The position numbers and the translations under genes were made by a program. A stretch of 64,000 nucleotides of DNA from an uncultured Treponema sp. (GTDB lineage: Bacteria; Spirochaetota; Spirochaetia; Treponematales; Treponemataceae). How positions within the stretch are numbered: position 1 is the first letter of the stretch; every line of letters starts with the position of its first letter. Positions 26,968 through 37,087 of the stretch are shown piece by piece. The DNA is taken from the NCBI GenBank assembly GCA_947167345.1, contig CAMVHR010000012.1, positions 1-64,000 of the forward strand. Reading direction: 5' to 3'. The notes beneath the pieces are model-generated. The model was not told the DNA's origin. It ran no database searches and worked only from the letters and a program-made list of their open reading frames with translations.

Positions 26968-27954
26968 ATGTCTGCGTATACGATTATTGTTCCTGACAGT
27001 ACGCTTTTGCAGCGTGTGTGTGGAACGAATGACAGTAATTTAAAACTCATAGAGTCTTATTTGGGAATCCCTGTTTTTGCACGGGGAAATGAGCTTTCCA
27101 TTGACAGTGAATCAGGAGAAAAAACACAGGAATTCCGCTTTATTGTTGATCGTGTTTTGGACGAGATGTCTGCAGGAATTCCTTTTTCAAATGATGCTGA
27201 TGTAATTCATTCTGTTCTCAACACTCAGATGCATACAGGGCATTCGTTTATTTCTTCTGATGAGCATGAACTGTTTGAACAGTGTAGTATTGTTATTCCT
27301 GGTGGAACTCGTAAAATATATCCTCGTACAAAGGGGCAAGCTGAATTTGTAAAGCTTTTGCGTTCTTGTGATATGGTTATTGCCGAAGGACCTGCTGGTT
27401 CTGGAAAGACCTTTATGGCTGTAGCAGAGGCTTTGAGGCTTGTCTTAAATCATGAAGTAAACAGTATTGTACTTACCCGTCCTGTAGTTGAAGCTGGGGA
27501 AAGTCTTGGTTATTTACCTGGAGATTTGCAGGAAAAGATAAATCCGTACATTCGGCCGCTGTATGACTCTATGAATGCAGTGTTGCCTCGTGAGACTGTA
27601 CGAAAAATGACAGAATCTGGTATAATAGAAATTGCCCCTTTGGCTTATATGAGGGGCAGAACGTTAAATGACAGTGTCATTATTCTTGATGAAGCTCAGA
27701 ATACTACACGAGAGCAGATGAAAATGTTCCTTACTAGAATGGGAGAAGGCTCTAAAGTGTTTGTTACAGGAGATTTGACTCAAGTTGACCTGCCTAGACA
27801 TGTAAGTTCCGGTCTTGCACATGCTATGAATATTCTTTCGAATATTCCGGGAGTTGCTGTAAAACAGCTTACATCTCAGGATGTTGTCAGAAACGGATTA
27901 GTAAAACGGATAATTCAGGCGTATGAAAACGAAAAAAAAGAAGAGCAGTATTAA
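26968..27954 (+). CDS. PhoH family protein
   Basis: VIAEGPAGSGKTFMAVAEALRLV...RPVVEAGESLGYLPGDLQEKINPYIRPLYD...VIILDEAQNTTREQMKMFLTRMG. Confidence 0.95.
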   Translation: MSAYTIIVPDSTLLQRVCGTNDSNLKLIESYLGIPVFARGNELSIDSESGEKTQEFRFIVDRVLDEMSAGIPFSNDADVIHSVLNTQMHTGHSFISSDEHELFEQCSIVIPGGTRKIYPRTKGQAEFVKLLRSCDMVIAEGPAGSGKTFMAVAEALRLVLNHEVNSIVLTRPVVEAGESLGYLPGDLQEKINPYIRPLYDSMNAVLPRETVRKMTESGIIEIAPLAYMRGRTLNDSVIILDEAQNTTREQMKMFLTRMGEGSKVFVTGDLTQVDLPRHVSSGLAHAMNILSNIPGVAVKQLTSQDVVRNGLVKRIIQAYENEKKEEQY

Positions 27955-29653
27955 GAATGACTCTGCACACATTGTTACAGAGTCTGTAAAGGCCTATTTG
28001 GCAGGAAACACTTTAAAGCTTGTCTTTTTTGTGATTATGTTTGCCATAATGGCAATGTTGTCCTTTTTTCGTGTTGCAACGACTAATACAATTCTTTCAT
28101 TTAATATGAAAAATTATGAAGTCGGGCAGATTTCGGACATTACGATAATTGCAACAAAGACACTGCCGTCTGACTATGATAATCCTGTATCTGTGGAAAA
28201 AGGCGAAAAAGTTGTACGAAAAGGCTTTCCGATTACTGAAGAAGGCTATGCAAAAATGAAAAAAATGTCTGAATCAAAAGCTTATATCGATTATAGAGCT
28301 TTTGCAAATTCTGTTTTGTACATTATTCTTTGGAGTGCTCTGTATTTTTTTCTGTTTGGTAAGACAAGCTTGAATAAAATTTGTGAGTTGAAAGAAATCA
28401 TCACGGTAAATATATTCTTTTCAATTACTTTCGCAGCTGTAGTGTTCGGCATGAAGACTACATGGTTTGCTAATCCTTATTCAATTAATATTCTGCTTCC
28501 TACTGTATTCTTTACTTTTTTAGTGGCAATTCTTTTTGGTCAGATGGATGCAGTTTTTTTTGCAATTCTTGAAGCTTTTGTAATTTTAGGAGCTTCAGGT
28601 TACATGATTGTGACGTTCTTGTACAGCTTATGCATTGCATTTGCTGCTGCCCGTATTGTGAGACGCATTGAACGTCGTATTGACCTTGTATTTGCTTCTG
28701 CCGTGCAAGGCTTTTTGTGTGCTGCATTTCTTCTTGTATTTCGTATTATTTTTTCCAGCATGCTGAGCAGTTGGATGTTTTCTCTTTTAGGAGTTGCATT
28801 TACAGGCTTTATTTCTGGAATTTTATGTTTGGGGTTTATTACACCTCTTGAATATTTGCTGAATAGTGCATCTGTATTCCGCCTTATGGATTTAAGTGAT
28901 ACTCACAATCCTATAATGCAGAGCATGATGATTAATGCTGGCGGTACATATAATCATTCGCTTATGGTAGCTCAGCTTGCAGAAGCGGCCTGCAATAGGA
29001 TTGGTGCAAATTCTTTGCTTGCCCGTGTGGGCGGTTACTATCATGATATTGGAAAGATAGATAATCCTGAATATTTTACTGAAAACCAGAACGGGCAGAA
29101 TATTCATGATGAGCTTAATCCGTCTTTGTCTGTAAGTGTAATTCGTAACCATGTAAAAAAAGGCGTTGAAAAGGCGGCAGAACTGCGACTTCCTCCTCAG
29201 GTTGTTGCAATAATAAGTGAGCATCATGGTAATCAGGTCTTGAGAGGCTTTTATGTTAAGGCAAAAGAGGCTGATCCTTCTGTTAAGCCTGAAGATTATT
29301 CATATACAGGAAATCCTCCTGGAAGTAAGGAGAGTGGGGTTGTTATGCTGGCTGATACTGTGGAGGCTGCCTGCAGGAGCCTTGACAATCCTTCTGCTTC
29401 AAGAATTGAAAAATTTATACAGGAACTTATTACAAATAAAATAAATGAAAATCAGTTGCAGAATTGTCCTCTTACTTTTCAAGATTTAGCTCTAATAAAG
29501 GAAGCGTTCGTACAGATTTTGACGAGTTTTTATCACTCTCGTGTAAAATATCCGGATCAGAAAGATCCTGAAACAGGACAGACTGCTGAAGCAGTACTTG
29601 GTGATAAAACTCTAGAAAAAGTACGGAATGAAGGTGAGGAAAGTGGCAAATAG
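27923..29653 (+). CDS. membrane HD-domain phosphohydrolase (PgpH/7TM-HD type)
   Basis: 7TM region then GGTYNHSLMVAQLAEAACNRIG...VGGYYHDIGKIDNPEYF...ISEHHGNQVL. Confidence 0.92.
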   Translation: MKTKKKKSSIKNDSAHIVTESVKAYLAGNTLKLVFFVIMFAIMAMLSFFRVATTNTILSFNMKNYEVGQISDITIIATKTLPSDYDNPVSVEKGEKVVRKGFPITEEGYAKMKKMSESKAYIDYRAFANSVLYIILWSALYFFLFGKTSLNKICELKEIITVNIFFSITFAAVVFGMKTTWFANPYSINILLPTVFFTFLVAILFGQMDAVFFAILEAFVILGASGYMIVTFLYSLCIAFAAARIVRRIERRIDLVFASAVQGFLCAAFLLVFRIIFSSMLSSWMFSLLGVAFTGFISGILCLGFITPLEYLLNSASVFRLMDLSDTHNPIMQSMMINAGGTYNHSLMVAQLAEAACNRIGANSLLARVGGYYHDIGKIDNPEYFTENQNGQNIHDELNPSLSVSVIRNHVKKGVEKAAELRLPPQVVAIISEHHGNQVLRGFYVKAKEADPSVKPEDYSYTGNPPGSKESGVVMLADTVEAACRSLDNPSASRIEKFIQELITNKINENQLQNCPLTFQDLALIKEAFVQILTSFYHSRVKYPDQKDPETGQTAEAVLGDKTLEKVRNEGEESGK

Positions 29654-30125
29654 AATTTTGATTGATGTAGAAGATTCCTGTGAAGAGCCTGAATGGTTAT
29701 GCAAAGTTGAACCTTTTTTGCAGAATGTCATGCAGAAGGCAGGTTATGATGGTCAGGAATTTTCTGTTTTTTTCTGTTCAGATGAATATATTAAGGATTT
29801 AAATAGAGAATATCGTAACATTGATGAGCCTACTGATGTTTTAAGTTTTGAGAGCGGCGATTCTTATACTGATGAAGACGGAACTGTATGGAAATGTTCT
29901 GGTGATATAGCAATCAGTATTGATATGCTTTTAAAGAATGCTGAATATTTTGAAGTTACACAAGATGAAGAGCTTAAAAGGCTTTTAATTCATGGTATTC
30001 TGCACCTGAACGGTTATGACCATGGTGACGAGCATGTACAGAAAGATTCTGAGCCTGAATGCGAAATGCTTAAGGTTCAGAAAAATCTCATGCAGGAATT
30101 TCAATCAGTACATTTAATAGGTTAA
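29643..30125 (+). CDS. ybeY: endoribonuclease YbeY
   Basis: RNIDEPTDVLSF and HGILHLNGYDHGDE metal-binding motif; GTG start overlapping the upstream stop. Confidence 0.93.
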   Translation: MANRILIDVEDSCEEPEWLCKVEPFLQNVMQKAGYDGQEFSVFFCSDEYIKDLNREYRNIDEPTDVLSFESGDSYTDEDGTVWKCSGDIAISIDMLLKNAEYFEVTQDEELKRLLIHGILHLNGYDHGDEHVQKDSEPECEMLKVQKNLMQEFQSVHLIG

Positions 30126-30129
30126 AAAA

Positions 30130-30915
30130 ATGGGTTTGTTAAAATTTATAAAGAAAGAAAAAAAAACAGAAGATTCTCCCCAACAGGAATTGTTGACAGA
30201 AGAAAAGAAAGATATGATTCAAGGTGTTGAGGACCTTTCCCAGACAACTGTAAAAGAGGTTATGGTTCCGAGAATTGATGTTGATTTCCTTTCAATTGAT
30301 ACTCCAAATGAGGAGTTGCTTCAAAAAATAACCAAAAGCGGACATTCAAGATTTCCTGTATATTCAACTTCCATTGATAATGTTGTTGGTGTTTTGTATG
30401 TAAAGGATTTGATTTCGACTTTTGCACGGCATGAAGAAGTTAATCTTGAAAAGATTATTCGTAAGGCTTATTTTGTTCCGGAAAGCAAGAGAATTGATTC
30501 TTTATTGCGTGAATTTAAGCGTCGGCACATTCATATTGCCATTGCAATTGATGAATATGGTGGTATAAGTGGTATTGTTTGCATGGAAGATATCATTGAA
30601 GAAATTGTAGGTGATATTCAGGATGAATTTGACAATGAACGTGAAGATATTCTTCCTTTAGGTGATAATGTCTGGCTTTGTGATGCCCGTGTAAGTCTTG
30701 ATGATTTAAATGAGATGATTGCTGCTCATTTTCCTACGGGAGATTTTGATACGCTTGGAGGCTTTGTCTTTGATTTGTTCGGAAAAATTCCTGTAAAATT
30801 TGAAAAAGTCTCTTGGAATCAATATGATTTTATTGTTCAGGAGATGGAAGGTCATAAAGTTGACGTTATAAAAGTGATATTCCGTAAAGATAAAGAAGAT
30901 AATGACGATGTTTAA
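30130..30915 (+). CDS. CBS-domain/CorC-HlyC transporter-associated domain protein
   Basis: VKEVMVPRIDVDFLSID...GHSRFPVYSTSIDNVVGVLYVKDL...IAIDEYGGISGIVCMEDIIEEIVGDIQDEFD. Confidence 0.92.
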   Translation: MGLLKFIKKEKKTEDSPQQELLTEEKKDMIQGVEDLSQTTVKEVMVPRIDVDFLSIDTPNEELLQKITKSGHSRFPVYSTSIDNVVGVLYVKDLISTFARHEEVNLEKIIRKAYFVPESKRIDSLLREFKRRHIHIAIAIDEYGGISGIVCMEDIIEEIVGDIQDEFDNEREDILPLGDNVWLCDARVSLDDLNEMIAAHFPTGDFDTLGGFVFDLFGKIPVKFEKVSWNQYDFIVQEMEGHKVDVIKVIFRKDKEDNDDV

Positions 30916-30936
30916 AAATGAGGTGGTGTAAAATTT

Positions 30937-33072
30937 ATGAAAGACCGTTTTTTGTTTTTTAAGGAAACTTTTTGTATTATATTGCTTGCCGGAATGGTAG
31001 CAGGCGGTCTTTTTGCCCAACCACAGACAGCCTATTCTCTGTATCAAAATGCAAATGCCTTGCAGCAACGCGGTGATTATTATGGAGCTGTTGAGTCCTA
31101 CAGAGAAGCTTTGATTCTTAATCCCCAGTATGGAGATGCATGGTATAATCTTTCTGTATGTACTTATAATCTTGGTGAATATGATTTATGCATTGAATAT
31201 GCTGATAATGCTGCCAGATATTCCCGTAATGTAAGCGAAATTGAAAATTTAAAGGGAATGGCTCTTGTCTCTCTTGGTCGTCTTGATGAGGCAAAGTCTG
31301 TATTTAATAGTGTATTAAAGAAATATCCTAATGATATAGATGCCCGTTTTGGTCTTGCAGAGTTAAATTTGTACAGCGGAAGCCTTAAGTCCGCAGAAAG
31401 ACTTTATCTTGATGCCTTGAAGCGTGATAATAAAAATAGAAAAGCCTTATTAAGCCTTGCTCTTGTTAGTGCGGAGGAAGGAAAAAATGATATTGCAGAA
31501 CGGTATGTGAATCAGGCTATTGAATATCATAATGGAGATCCAGAAGTTTATTATCTTGCTTCTTATCTTGCGACTAAACGTGGTGAATTTGAAGTAGCTG
31601 AGCGTCTTGTACGAAGTTCTATACAGATAAGTCCTAATTATGACAAGGCTTACGAACTTTTGGCTTCTATTTTATATTCTCAGCAGAGATATAATGAAGT
31701 TATTGATTTATGCGATTACCGAATTGGTAGAAACAGAAACCTTACAGGTGCATGGTATTTGAAGGGGCTTTCTCAAAAAGCCTTGGAATATAATGAAGCT
31801 GCAATAAAGTCTTTTAACACGGGGCTTTCTATAAATCCTGTAGACGAAGTCATGCGATTTGCCTTGGAACAGCTGGTTGATAAAACTCTTGCTGTTGAAG
31901 ATTCAAGAAGAAATGATTGGTCTTCATTTCATATAAGCAAGGCTCGTGAGTATAAGCGGAACTTTGATGGTCCTAGTGAACGATATGAATATCAGAAAGC
32001 TCTTTCTATCAATCCATTGGATACAACTATCCGCCAGTCTTTTGCAGATATGCTTGCCAGAGATGGTTTTTATGAACTTTATCTTCAGCAGCTGAAATTT
32101 ATAAAGAATATGAGGGAGGCTGTTTCTGACTCCCGTACAGAGCAGCAGACTAAGAATGATGATGTGGAAGAGGCTTTGGAAAGCCTTATGTCTAACAATC
32201 TTTCAAAAAGATGGAGTGTTGATCCTTTTTATCTTGATAAGACTCGCTGGAATATAGGCATTTATTTTATGAAGAATCCTGTTCAGCTTATTCATGCTGA
32301 TTCTGATGAAATAATTGCTGTTGCTGCAAAAGACATATTTAATGGTGTTCCTTCGGCTTCTGTTGATGTCAACACAACTGCTGTTTCTGGATATGGAGAA
32401 GCTTATCGACAGGCACGAACATCTGGTCGTGATTATTTTATTGTCTTAAAGACTAATGAAACTGACCGTTCTTTTTCACTTGATGTAGAGGTTTATTCTG
32501 GTCGTACAGGTACAAAGACTACAGATATGCATATTTACCGAACTGGAAATGATCGCATTGCAAAATCTTTAAGACGTTTCCGTCAGGCGATTCTTGACAT
32601 TCTTCCTATAAGGGGAAAGGTCTTGAAAGAGGCTTCTAATACACTTCTCGTGGATTTAGGAAAAAGTGACGGTATTGTGTCTGGTGCTGTTTTTGATGTC
32701 GTAAAAAAAGGTTCTATTAAGACTGTTGATACAGGTGTTGGTGTAAATTATAACAGCAATGATGTGCTTGGTACATTTACAGTAACAGATGTAAATGAAG
32801 AAATTTCTCAAGGACTGTACAAAAAGAAAGGCTTTTATGATACGTTAAATATAGATGATGATATTATTCTTGTAAAAATGCCCGAAGCTTCCAGTGATGA
32901 TGGTCAAAGCATTGAAGGTAATGCCGTAACAGATACTCGTCCTGCTGCGAATTCAGAAGGAGTTCCTGCAACAGAAGCTGCCGCCGCCGCTGAACGGGAA
33001 TCATTAAAAGAAAGCTTTAAAGCTCAGGTAAAAGAGTCTCCTCTTATTACTATGATTAAGTCAATCATTTAA
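30937..33072 (+). CDS. secreted tetratricopeptide repeat protein
   Basis: Signal peptide plus several TPR motifs (e.g. GDYYGAVESYREALILNPQYGDAWYNLSVCTYNLGEYDLCIEYADNAA). Confidence 0.85.
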   Translation: MKDRFLFFKETFCIILLAGMVAGGLFAQPQTAYSLYQNANALQQRGDYYGAVESYREALILNPQYGDAWYNLSVCTYNLGEYDLCIEYADNAARYSRNVSEIENLKGMALVSLGRLDEAKSVFNSVLKKYPNDIDARFGLAELNLYSGSLKSAERLYLDALKRDNKNRKALLSLALVSAEEGKNDIAERYVNQAIEYHNGDPEVYYLASYLATKRGEFEVAERLVRSSIQISPNYDKAYELLASILYSQQRYNEVIDLCDYRIGRNRNLTGAWYLKGLSQKALEYNEAAIKSFNTGLSINPVDEVMRFALEQLVDKTLAVEDSRRNDWSSFHISKAREYKRNFDGPSERYEYQKALSINPLDTTIRQSFADMLARDGFYELYLQQLKFIKNMREAVSDSRTEQQTKNDDVEEALESLMSNNLSKRWSVDPFYLDKTRWNIGIYFMKNPVQLIHADSDEIIAVAAKDIFNGVPSASVDVNTTAVSGYGEAYRQARTSGRDYFIVLKTNETDRSFSLDVEVYSGRTGTKTTDMHIYRTGNDRIAKSLRRFRQAILDILPIRGKVLKEASNTLLVDLGKSDGIVSGAVFDVVKKGSIKTVDTGVGVNYNSNDVLGTFTVTDVNEEISQGLYKKKGFYDTLNIDDDIILVKMPEASSDDGQSIEGNAVTDTRPAANSEGVPATEAAAAAERESLKESFKAQVKESPLITMIKSII

Positions 33073-34074
33073 AAGATCTAGAGAACTGTCTATCCATTTT
33101 CCTGCAAGATTTGGATAGGCATTATATACTTTTAGAAATGCTTGAACAGCTTTTTTATAATTACCAGTAAAATAATAAGACTCTCCAAGATAGAATAAAG
33201 CCTTTTCCGTTGTTATTTTATTTTTATTTTTGGATAAAAATGTGTTGAACCTAATGATTGCTTCTTCATAGTTTTCTTTAAAAAAACATTCTGACAGAAT
33301 TTCGAAAAACTGGTAATCGTCCTCTCTGCCTGAAGTTATAAAATCTTCTGAAAAGATGTGTTTTTCAAGCGGCACATTAGAATCGTTTTTGTTATTTTTA
33401 ATAAGTTTAACGGCATATTCTTCTGTTTGTTGTGATATTTTATGCTCGTTATTTATTTTCTCTGCTTTAGAAAATTCTTGTTCGTTGGCAACTGGATTCA
33501 TATATGGAACAGGTATATTTCTTTTGGGGACTTGATTTTTGTTTTTTGTCCTGTAAATCTTTTGAAGATTCTCTGGAGAAAAATTAGTCACATGTGTACC
33601 TGCAACAGTTGCATTTTCTCCAGGGACAATAATCATACAGGAAGTGCTGTTATCGTTTGAAATAATATCAAGCTCTTCATCAAAGTAAAGGTTTCCAGAA
33701 TTTTCTTCTTGCCTATCAATATGTTCTGTTGCATTGATTATAATGGCGTAGTAATAATCAGCATCATCTGGAACTGTATCTCTACAAGCCATAAACGTTC
33801 CAGTTACTTTTAAAACCGGTTGCAAGGATTCAAGACCTGTTGTACTTATTATAGGAAAATTACTCCTATATATTGAAAAAGAAGTTATTGTCATGCCGTT
33901 TATTTGTTCTGGAATGTTCCATGTCAGTTCTATTGTATTTGAATTTACGGGCAAGGCCTGTATATTTTTTACAAAAGGAGGTTGTCTGTCTTTTTTCTGG
34001 GCATATATGATTTGAAATATGGAAAGAATGCAAATAAAGATGCTGAATTTTCTAAAAAAATAGCATTGTTTCAT
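33061..34074 (-). CDS. secreted protein with fibronectin type III-like and TPR-like regions
   Basis: Signal peptide; PPFVKNIQALPVNSNTIELTWNIPEQINGMTITSFSIYRS; C-terminal EKALFYLGESYYFTGNYKKAVQAFLKVYNAYPN. Confidence 0.7.
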   Translation of the reverse strand: MKQCYFFRKFSIFICILSIFQIIYAQKKDRQPPFVKNIQALPVNSNTIELTWNIPEQINGMTITSFSIYRSNFPIISTTGLESLQPVLKVTGTFMACRDTVPDDADYYYAIIINATEHIDRQEENSGNLYFDEELDIISNDNSTSCMIIVPGENATVAGTHVTNFSPENLQKIYRTKNKNQVPKRNIPVPYMNPVANEQEFSKAEKINNEHKISQQTEEYAVKLIKNNKNDSNVPLEKHIFSEDFITSGREDDYQFFEILSECFFKENYEEAIIRFNTFLSKNKNKITTEKALFYLGESYYFTGNYKKAVQAFLKVYNAYPNLAGKWIDSSLDLLND

Positions 34075-34137
34075 TATTATATAATGAATTAATTTTTATT
34101 GTTTGACAAGATAGCCTGTTTTAATTATTCTATATAT

Positions 34138-34434
34138 ATGTTTGTATCTGTTGTTTTAGATCCGGGAAGTATTGATACAGCTCGGGCTTTAGTAGAGCTT
34201 CTTTCTCAGATGGGGTTTAAAAAGGTTCAGAGATCCTGTTGGGAGAGCATGAAAATTAATAATGATGATCTTTCTAAGCTCAAAAGGGAAATAGACCGCA
34301 TTACAGATTATTACGATAATGTTAGATTTTATCAGTTTCCTGTAAACGGAATGTTTGTGATAACGGAACTGAAAGAGAAAAGATGGAAGAAATGCCAGTT
34401 TAAGGATGGTCCTTCTTCCCAAACTAAGAAATAA
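34138..34434 (+). CDS. small Cas2/VapD-like ferredoxin-fold protein, orphan
   Basis: MFVSVVLDPGSIDTARALVELLSQMGFKKVQRSCWESMKINNDDLSKLKREIDRITDYYDNVRFYQFPVNG resembles the Cas2 layout (beta1 with terminal Asp, ...LSxLKxxIDxxxxxxDxVRFY). Confidence 0.5.
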   Translation: MFVSVVLDPGSIDTARALVELLSQMGFKKVQRSCWESMKINNDDLSKLKREIDRITDYYDNVRFYQFPVNGMFVITELKEKRWKKCQFKDGPSSQTKK

Positions 34435-34456
34435 TTTTTTTATAAAGGATGTTATT

Positions 34457-35594
34457 ATGTTAGAAGATTTTAAAGAACCTATTTCAGAATTGAAGCAGAA
34501 TATCTTAGATGTTTGGGGGCGTCTTTGACCCGGACGAGATTTATAAAAAAATAGCTGAAAAAGAAGCTTTGTCGAATGAGCCAGGCTTTTGGGATGATAA
34601 TGCAAAAGCTACCAAGGTTATGAATGATATAAAGATGCTGAAAGGCCGTATTGAACCTTGGATTAGTTTAAAGCAGTCAGTTTCTGATTTGGAAACATTG
34701 TATGAACTTGGCATAGAAGAAAATGATCAGACTTTGGAAACTGAACTAAAAGAAGCCTATGAAAAAGCTAAGGCTGAATATGATCATCAGAGTATATTGA
34801 ATTTACTTAGCGATGAAGTTGATCGTAACGACTGTTTTCTTTCTGTTCATGCTGGTGCCGGTGGAACAGAAGCCTGTGACTGGACATTCATGCTAAGCCG
34901 TATGTATCAGCGTTGGGCAGAACGACATGGGTACAAAGTTGAAGTCCTTTCTCAAGAAGAAGTTGAGGGTGGACTTAAGTCTATCAATATGAGGATTTCT
35001 GGTGATTATGTATATGGCTATACCAAAGGTGAAGCCGGTGTTCACAGGCTTGTCAGAATAAGTCCGTTTGATGCAAATGCACGCAGACATACTTCTTTTG
35101 CTTCTGTATATGTATTTCCTGTGCTTGATGATAGTATTGAAGTTAATATTGATCCTAAAGATTTGCGCGTTGATACATATCGTTCTGGAGGAAAAGGCGG
35201 CCAGCATGTGAATAAAACTGAGTCTGCTGTTCGTTTTACACATTTACCTACAGGTATTGTAGTTGCGTGTGACAGTGAAAGGTCTCAACTTATGAATCGT
35301 GCTACTGCAATGAGTATTTTGCGATCTAGACTGTATGAGTATTACAAAGAGCAGAAAGAAAAGGAAAATTCCAAGTTTGCAGGAGAAAAAAAAGATATAT
35401 CTTTTGGAAGCCAGATAAGAAGCTATGTATTCCAGCCATATACCATGGTAAAAGATCACCGCACAAAATATTCAGTTGGAAATATTCAGGGTGTAATGGA
35501 CGGGGACATAGACGGATTCCTTGATGCTTTCCTGTCTGTAAAATGGAAAGGTCTTCCTGTAGATGCATCTGATGATGATGGAGACGATTTGTAA
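34457..35594 (+). CDS. prfB: peptide chain release factor 2, programmed +1 frameshift at an in-frame TGA
   Basis: Frame 1 MLEDFKEPISELKQNILDVWGRL-TGA (34526-34528), SD-like GGGGG upstream of CTT TGA C, then +1 frame DPDEIYKKIAEKEALSNEPGFWDD...GGKGGQHVNKTESAVRFTHLPTG. Confidence 0.95.
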
Positions 35595-37087
35595 TGTTCA
35601 GAAACGTTTTGCTTCTTATTGCATTGATTGTGTCTTGCTGTTCATTTTCTTTTTCAGAAGACTGGACTCTTGCTGCAATGAAATTTAATTTTTCGCAAAA
35701 CGTTTCTCATTCATCTTTGGAAGAAAAAGCTGCTGAAGATATACCTGCACTTATCTTGGAAAAGATAGGGCAGGGCAGTTTACATGTTTTGTCATATGAA
35801 GAGCAGACTGACAGAGATTTGTATGATTTGCAGACTAAGAGACTTTCTCTTTTTCTGCAACTTTCCCGTGAAGTAAAAATTCGTGATGAACTTGTTCTTA
35901 AAGAAACATCTTCAAAAAAAATTAAAAAGAAAATTACTGAATCTGATGCTAAAATTTTGGAAATAGAATCTCAAATAAAAGACAACCTTGCAAAGGCTTC
36001 TGCAAGAAAAGCCTTGTTGCCGTCAGAGAATGCTCCTGCTGTGTTGAAAACTGTTGCTGTTTATGAAAAAGATAATAAAAATCTATATGATGCAGATGAT
36101 GTTTTAAATATTGATATTGACGTAACTGATAAAAACATACATGGACTTCTTACGGGCTCCATTGATTCTTATGGAGAATATGCTGCTGTTACTGTCGAAT
36201 TAAAAACTTATCCTGGTGCAAGGTCTGCTGGAAGTGTTGTGGAAGTTGGGTCGTTGCATGATGTGAAGGAAATTGCTAGAAATCTTGTTTCTTCACTGCA
36301 GCCTCTTATTGCAAATTCCATTCCTGTTAATCTATACATTGCGATTTTTCCAGAGGATGCTAGAAAAAATGCTAGGGTTTTTATTGATAGTGTTATGCAG
36401 GATTCTGTAGATCTTGTTAAGACAACTTCTGGTGAGCATACTTTGGAAATTGAGAGTGACGGATATTTTGAAAAAAATATTGTATATAAATTTGTTGATT
36501 CTGTAGACTATAATATTCGCGTTCCTATGGAAAAAATGCAAAATGGAACTTTTTCAATTACTTTAAACGATGTGTCTGACGGTTCTCATTTTGCAAATGG
36601 AGAGCCTCTTGGATATATTGATATATTGGATAAGACGTCAGTAGTTACAATAAATGGACGAAGTGTAATTGGACAGGTTGTTTCTAAGACTTCTGATGGT
36701 AAAACTGTTGATTCTTATTATTATGTACCTCCTGAAATTCAGAAAGATAATGCAAAATATGGTGTAAAGCTTAGAATTGCAGATAAAGATTCTGAAATAG
36801 AGAACAGACGCTTGTGGGCGTACAGAAGTTACAGTGTTTTAATGCTTTCGCTTCCGCTTACTGTGTTTGCATATGGAAAATATTTGAGTGCAAATGATGG
36901 TTATGTTCGTGGGGCTGAAAGCCGTGAAACAGTTAACAGCTGGACCTATGCATCCAGAACAGCCAGCGGAATTTCTCTTATTGCAGGTGGTTTTTTTTTA
37001 TTTGAGTTAGTACGTTATCTTCATTCGGTGAGTTCTGTACTTCCTCAATATACATACGAAATTACAAATGAAAAAAGTGAGGAATGA
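35594..37087 (+). CDS. secreted PEGA-domain-like protein
   Basis: Signal peptide; IPVNLYIAIFPEDARKNARVFIDSVMQDSVDLVKTTSGEHTLEIESDGYFEKNIVYKFVDS resembles PEGA; C-terminal TM segments. Confidence 0.55.
   Translation: MFRNVLLLIALIVSCCSFSFSEDWTLAAMKFNFSQNVSHSSLEEKAAEDIPALILEKIGQGSLHVLSYEEQTDRDLYDLQTKRLSLFLQLSREVKIRDELVLKETSSKKIKKKITESDAKILEIESQIKDNLAKASARKALLPSENAPAVLKTVAVYEKDNKNLYDADDVLNIDIDVTDKNIHGLLTGSIDSYGEYAAVTVELKTYPGARSAGSVVEVGSLHDVKEIARNLVSSLQPLIANSIPVNLYIAIFPEDARKNARVFIDSVMQDSVDLVKTTSGEHTLEIESDGYFEKNIVYKFVDSVDYNIRVPMEKMQNGTFSITLNDVSDGSHFANGEPLGYIDILDKTSVVTINGRSVIGQVVSKTSDGKTVDSYYYVPPEIQKDNAKYGVKLRIADKDSEIENRRLWAYRSYSVLMLSLPLTVFAYGKYLSANDGYVRGAESRETVNSWTYASRTASGISLIAGGFFLFELVRYLHSVSSVLPQYTYEITNEKSEE

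Noticed and set aside
29643-29653. Overlap of ybeY with the HD-phosphohydrolase gene as an unusual feature
   Set aside because: Short start/stop overlaps are common here (10157, 37084, 40160, 40843, 42706) and fit ordinary translational coupling.
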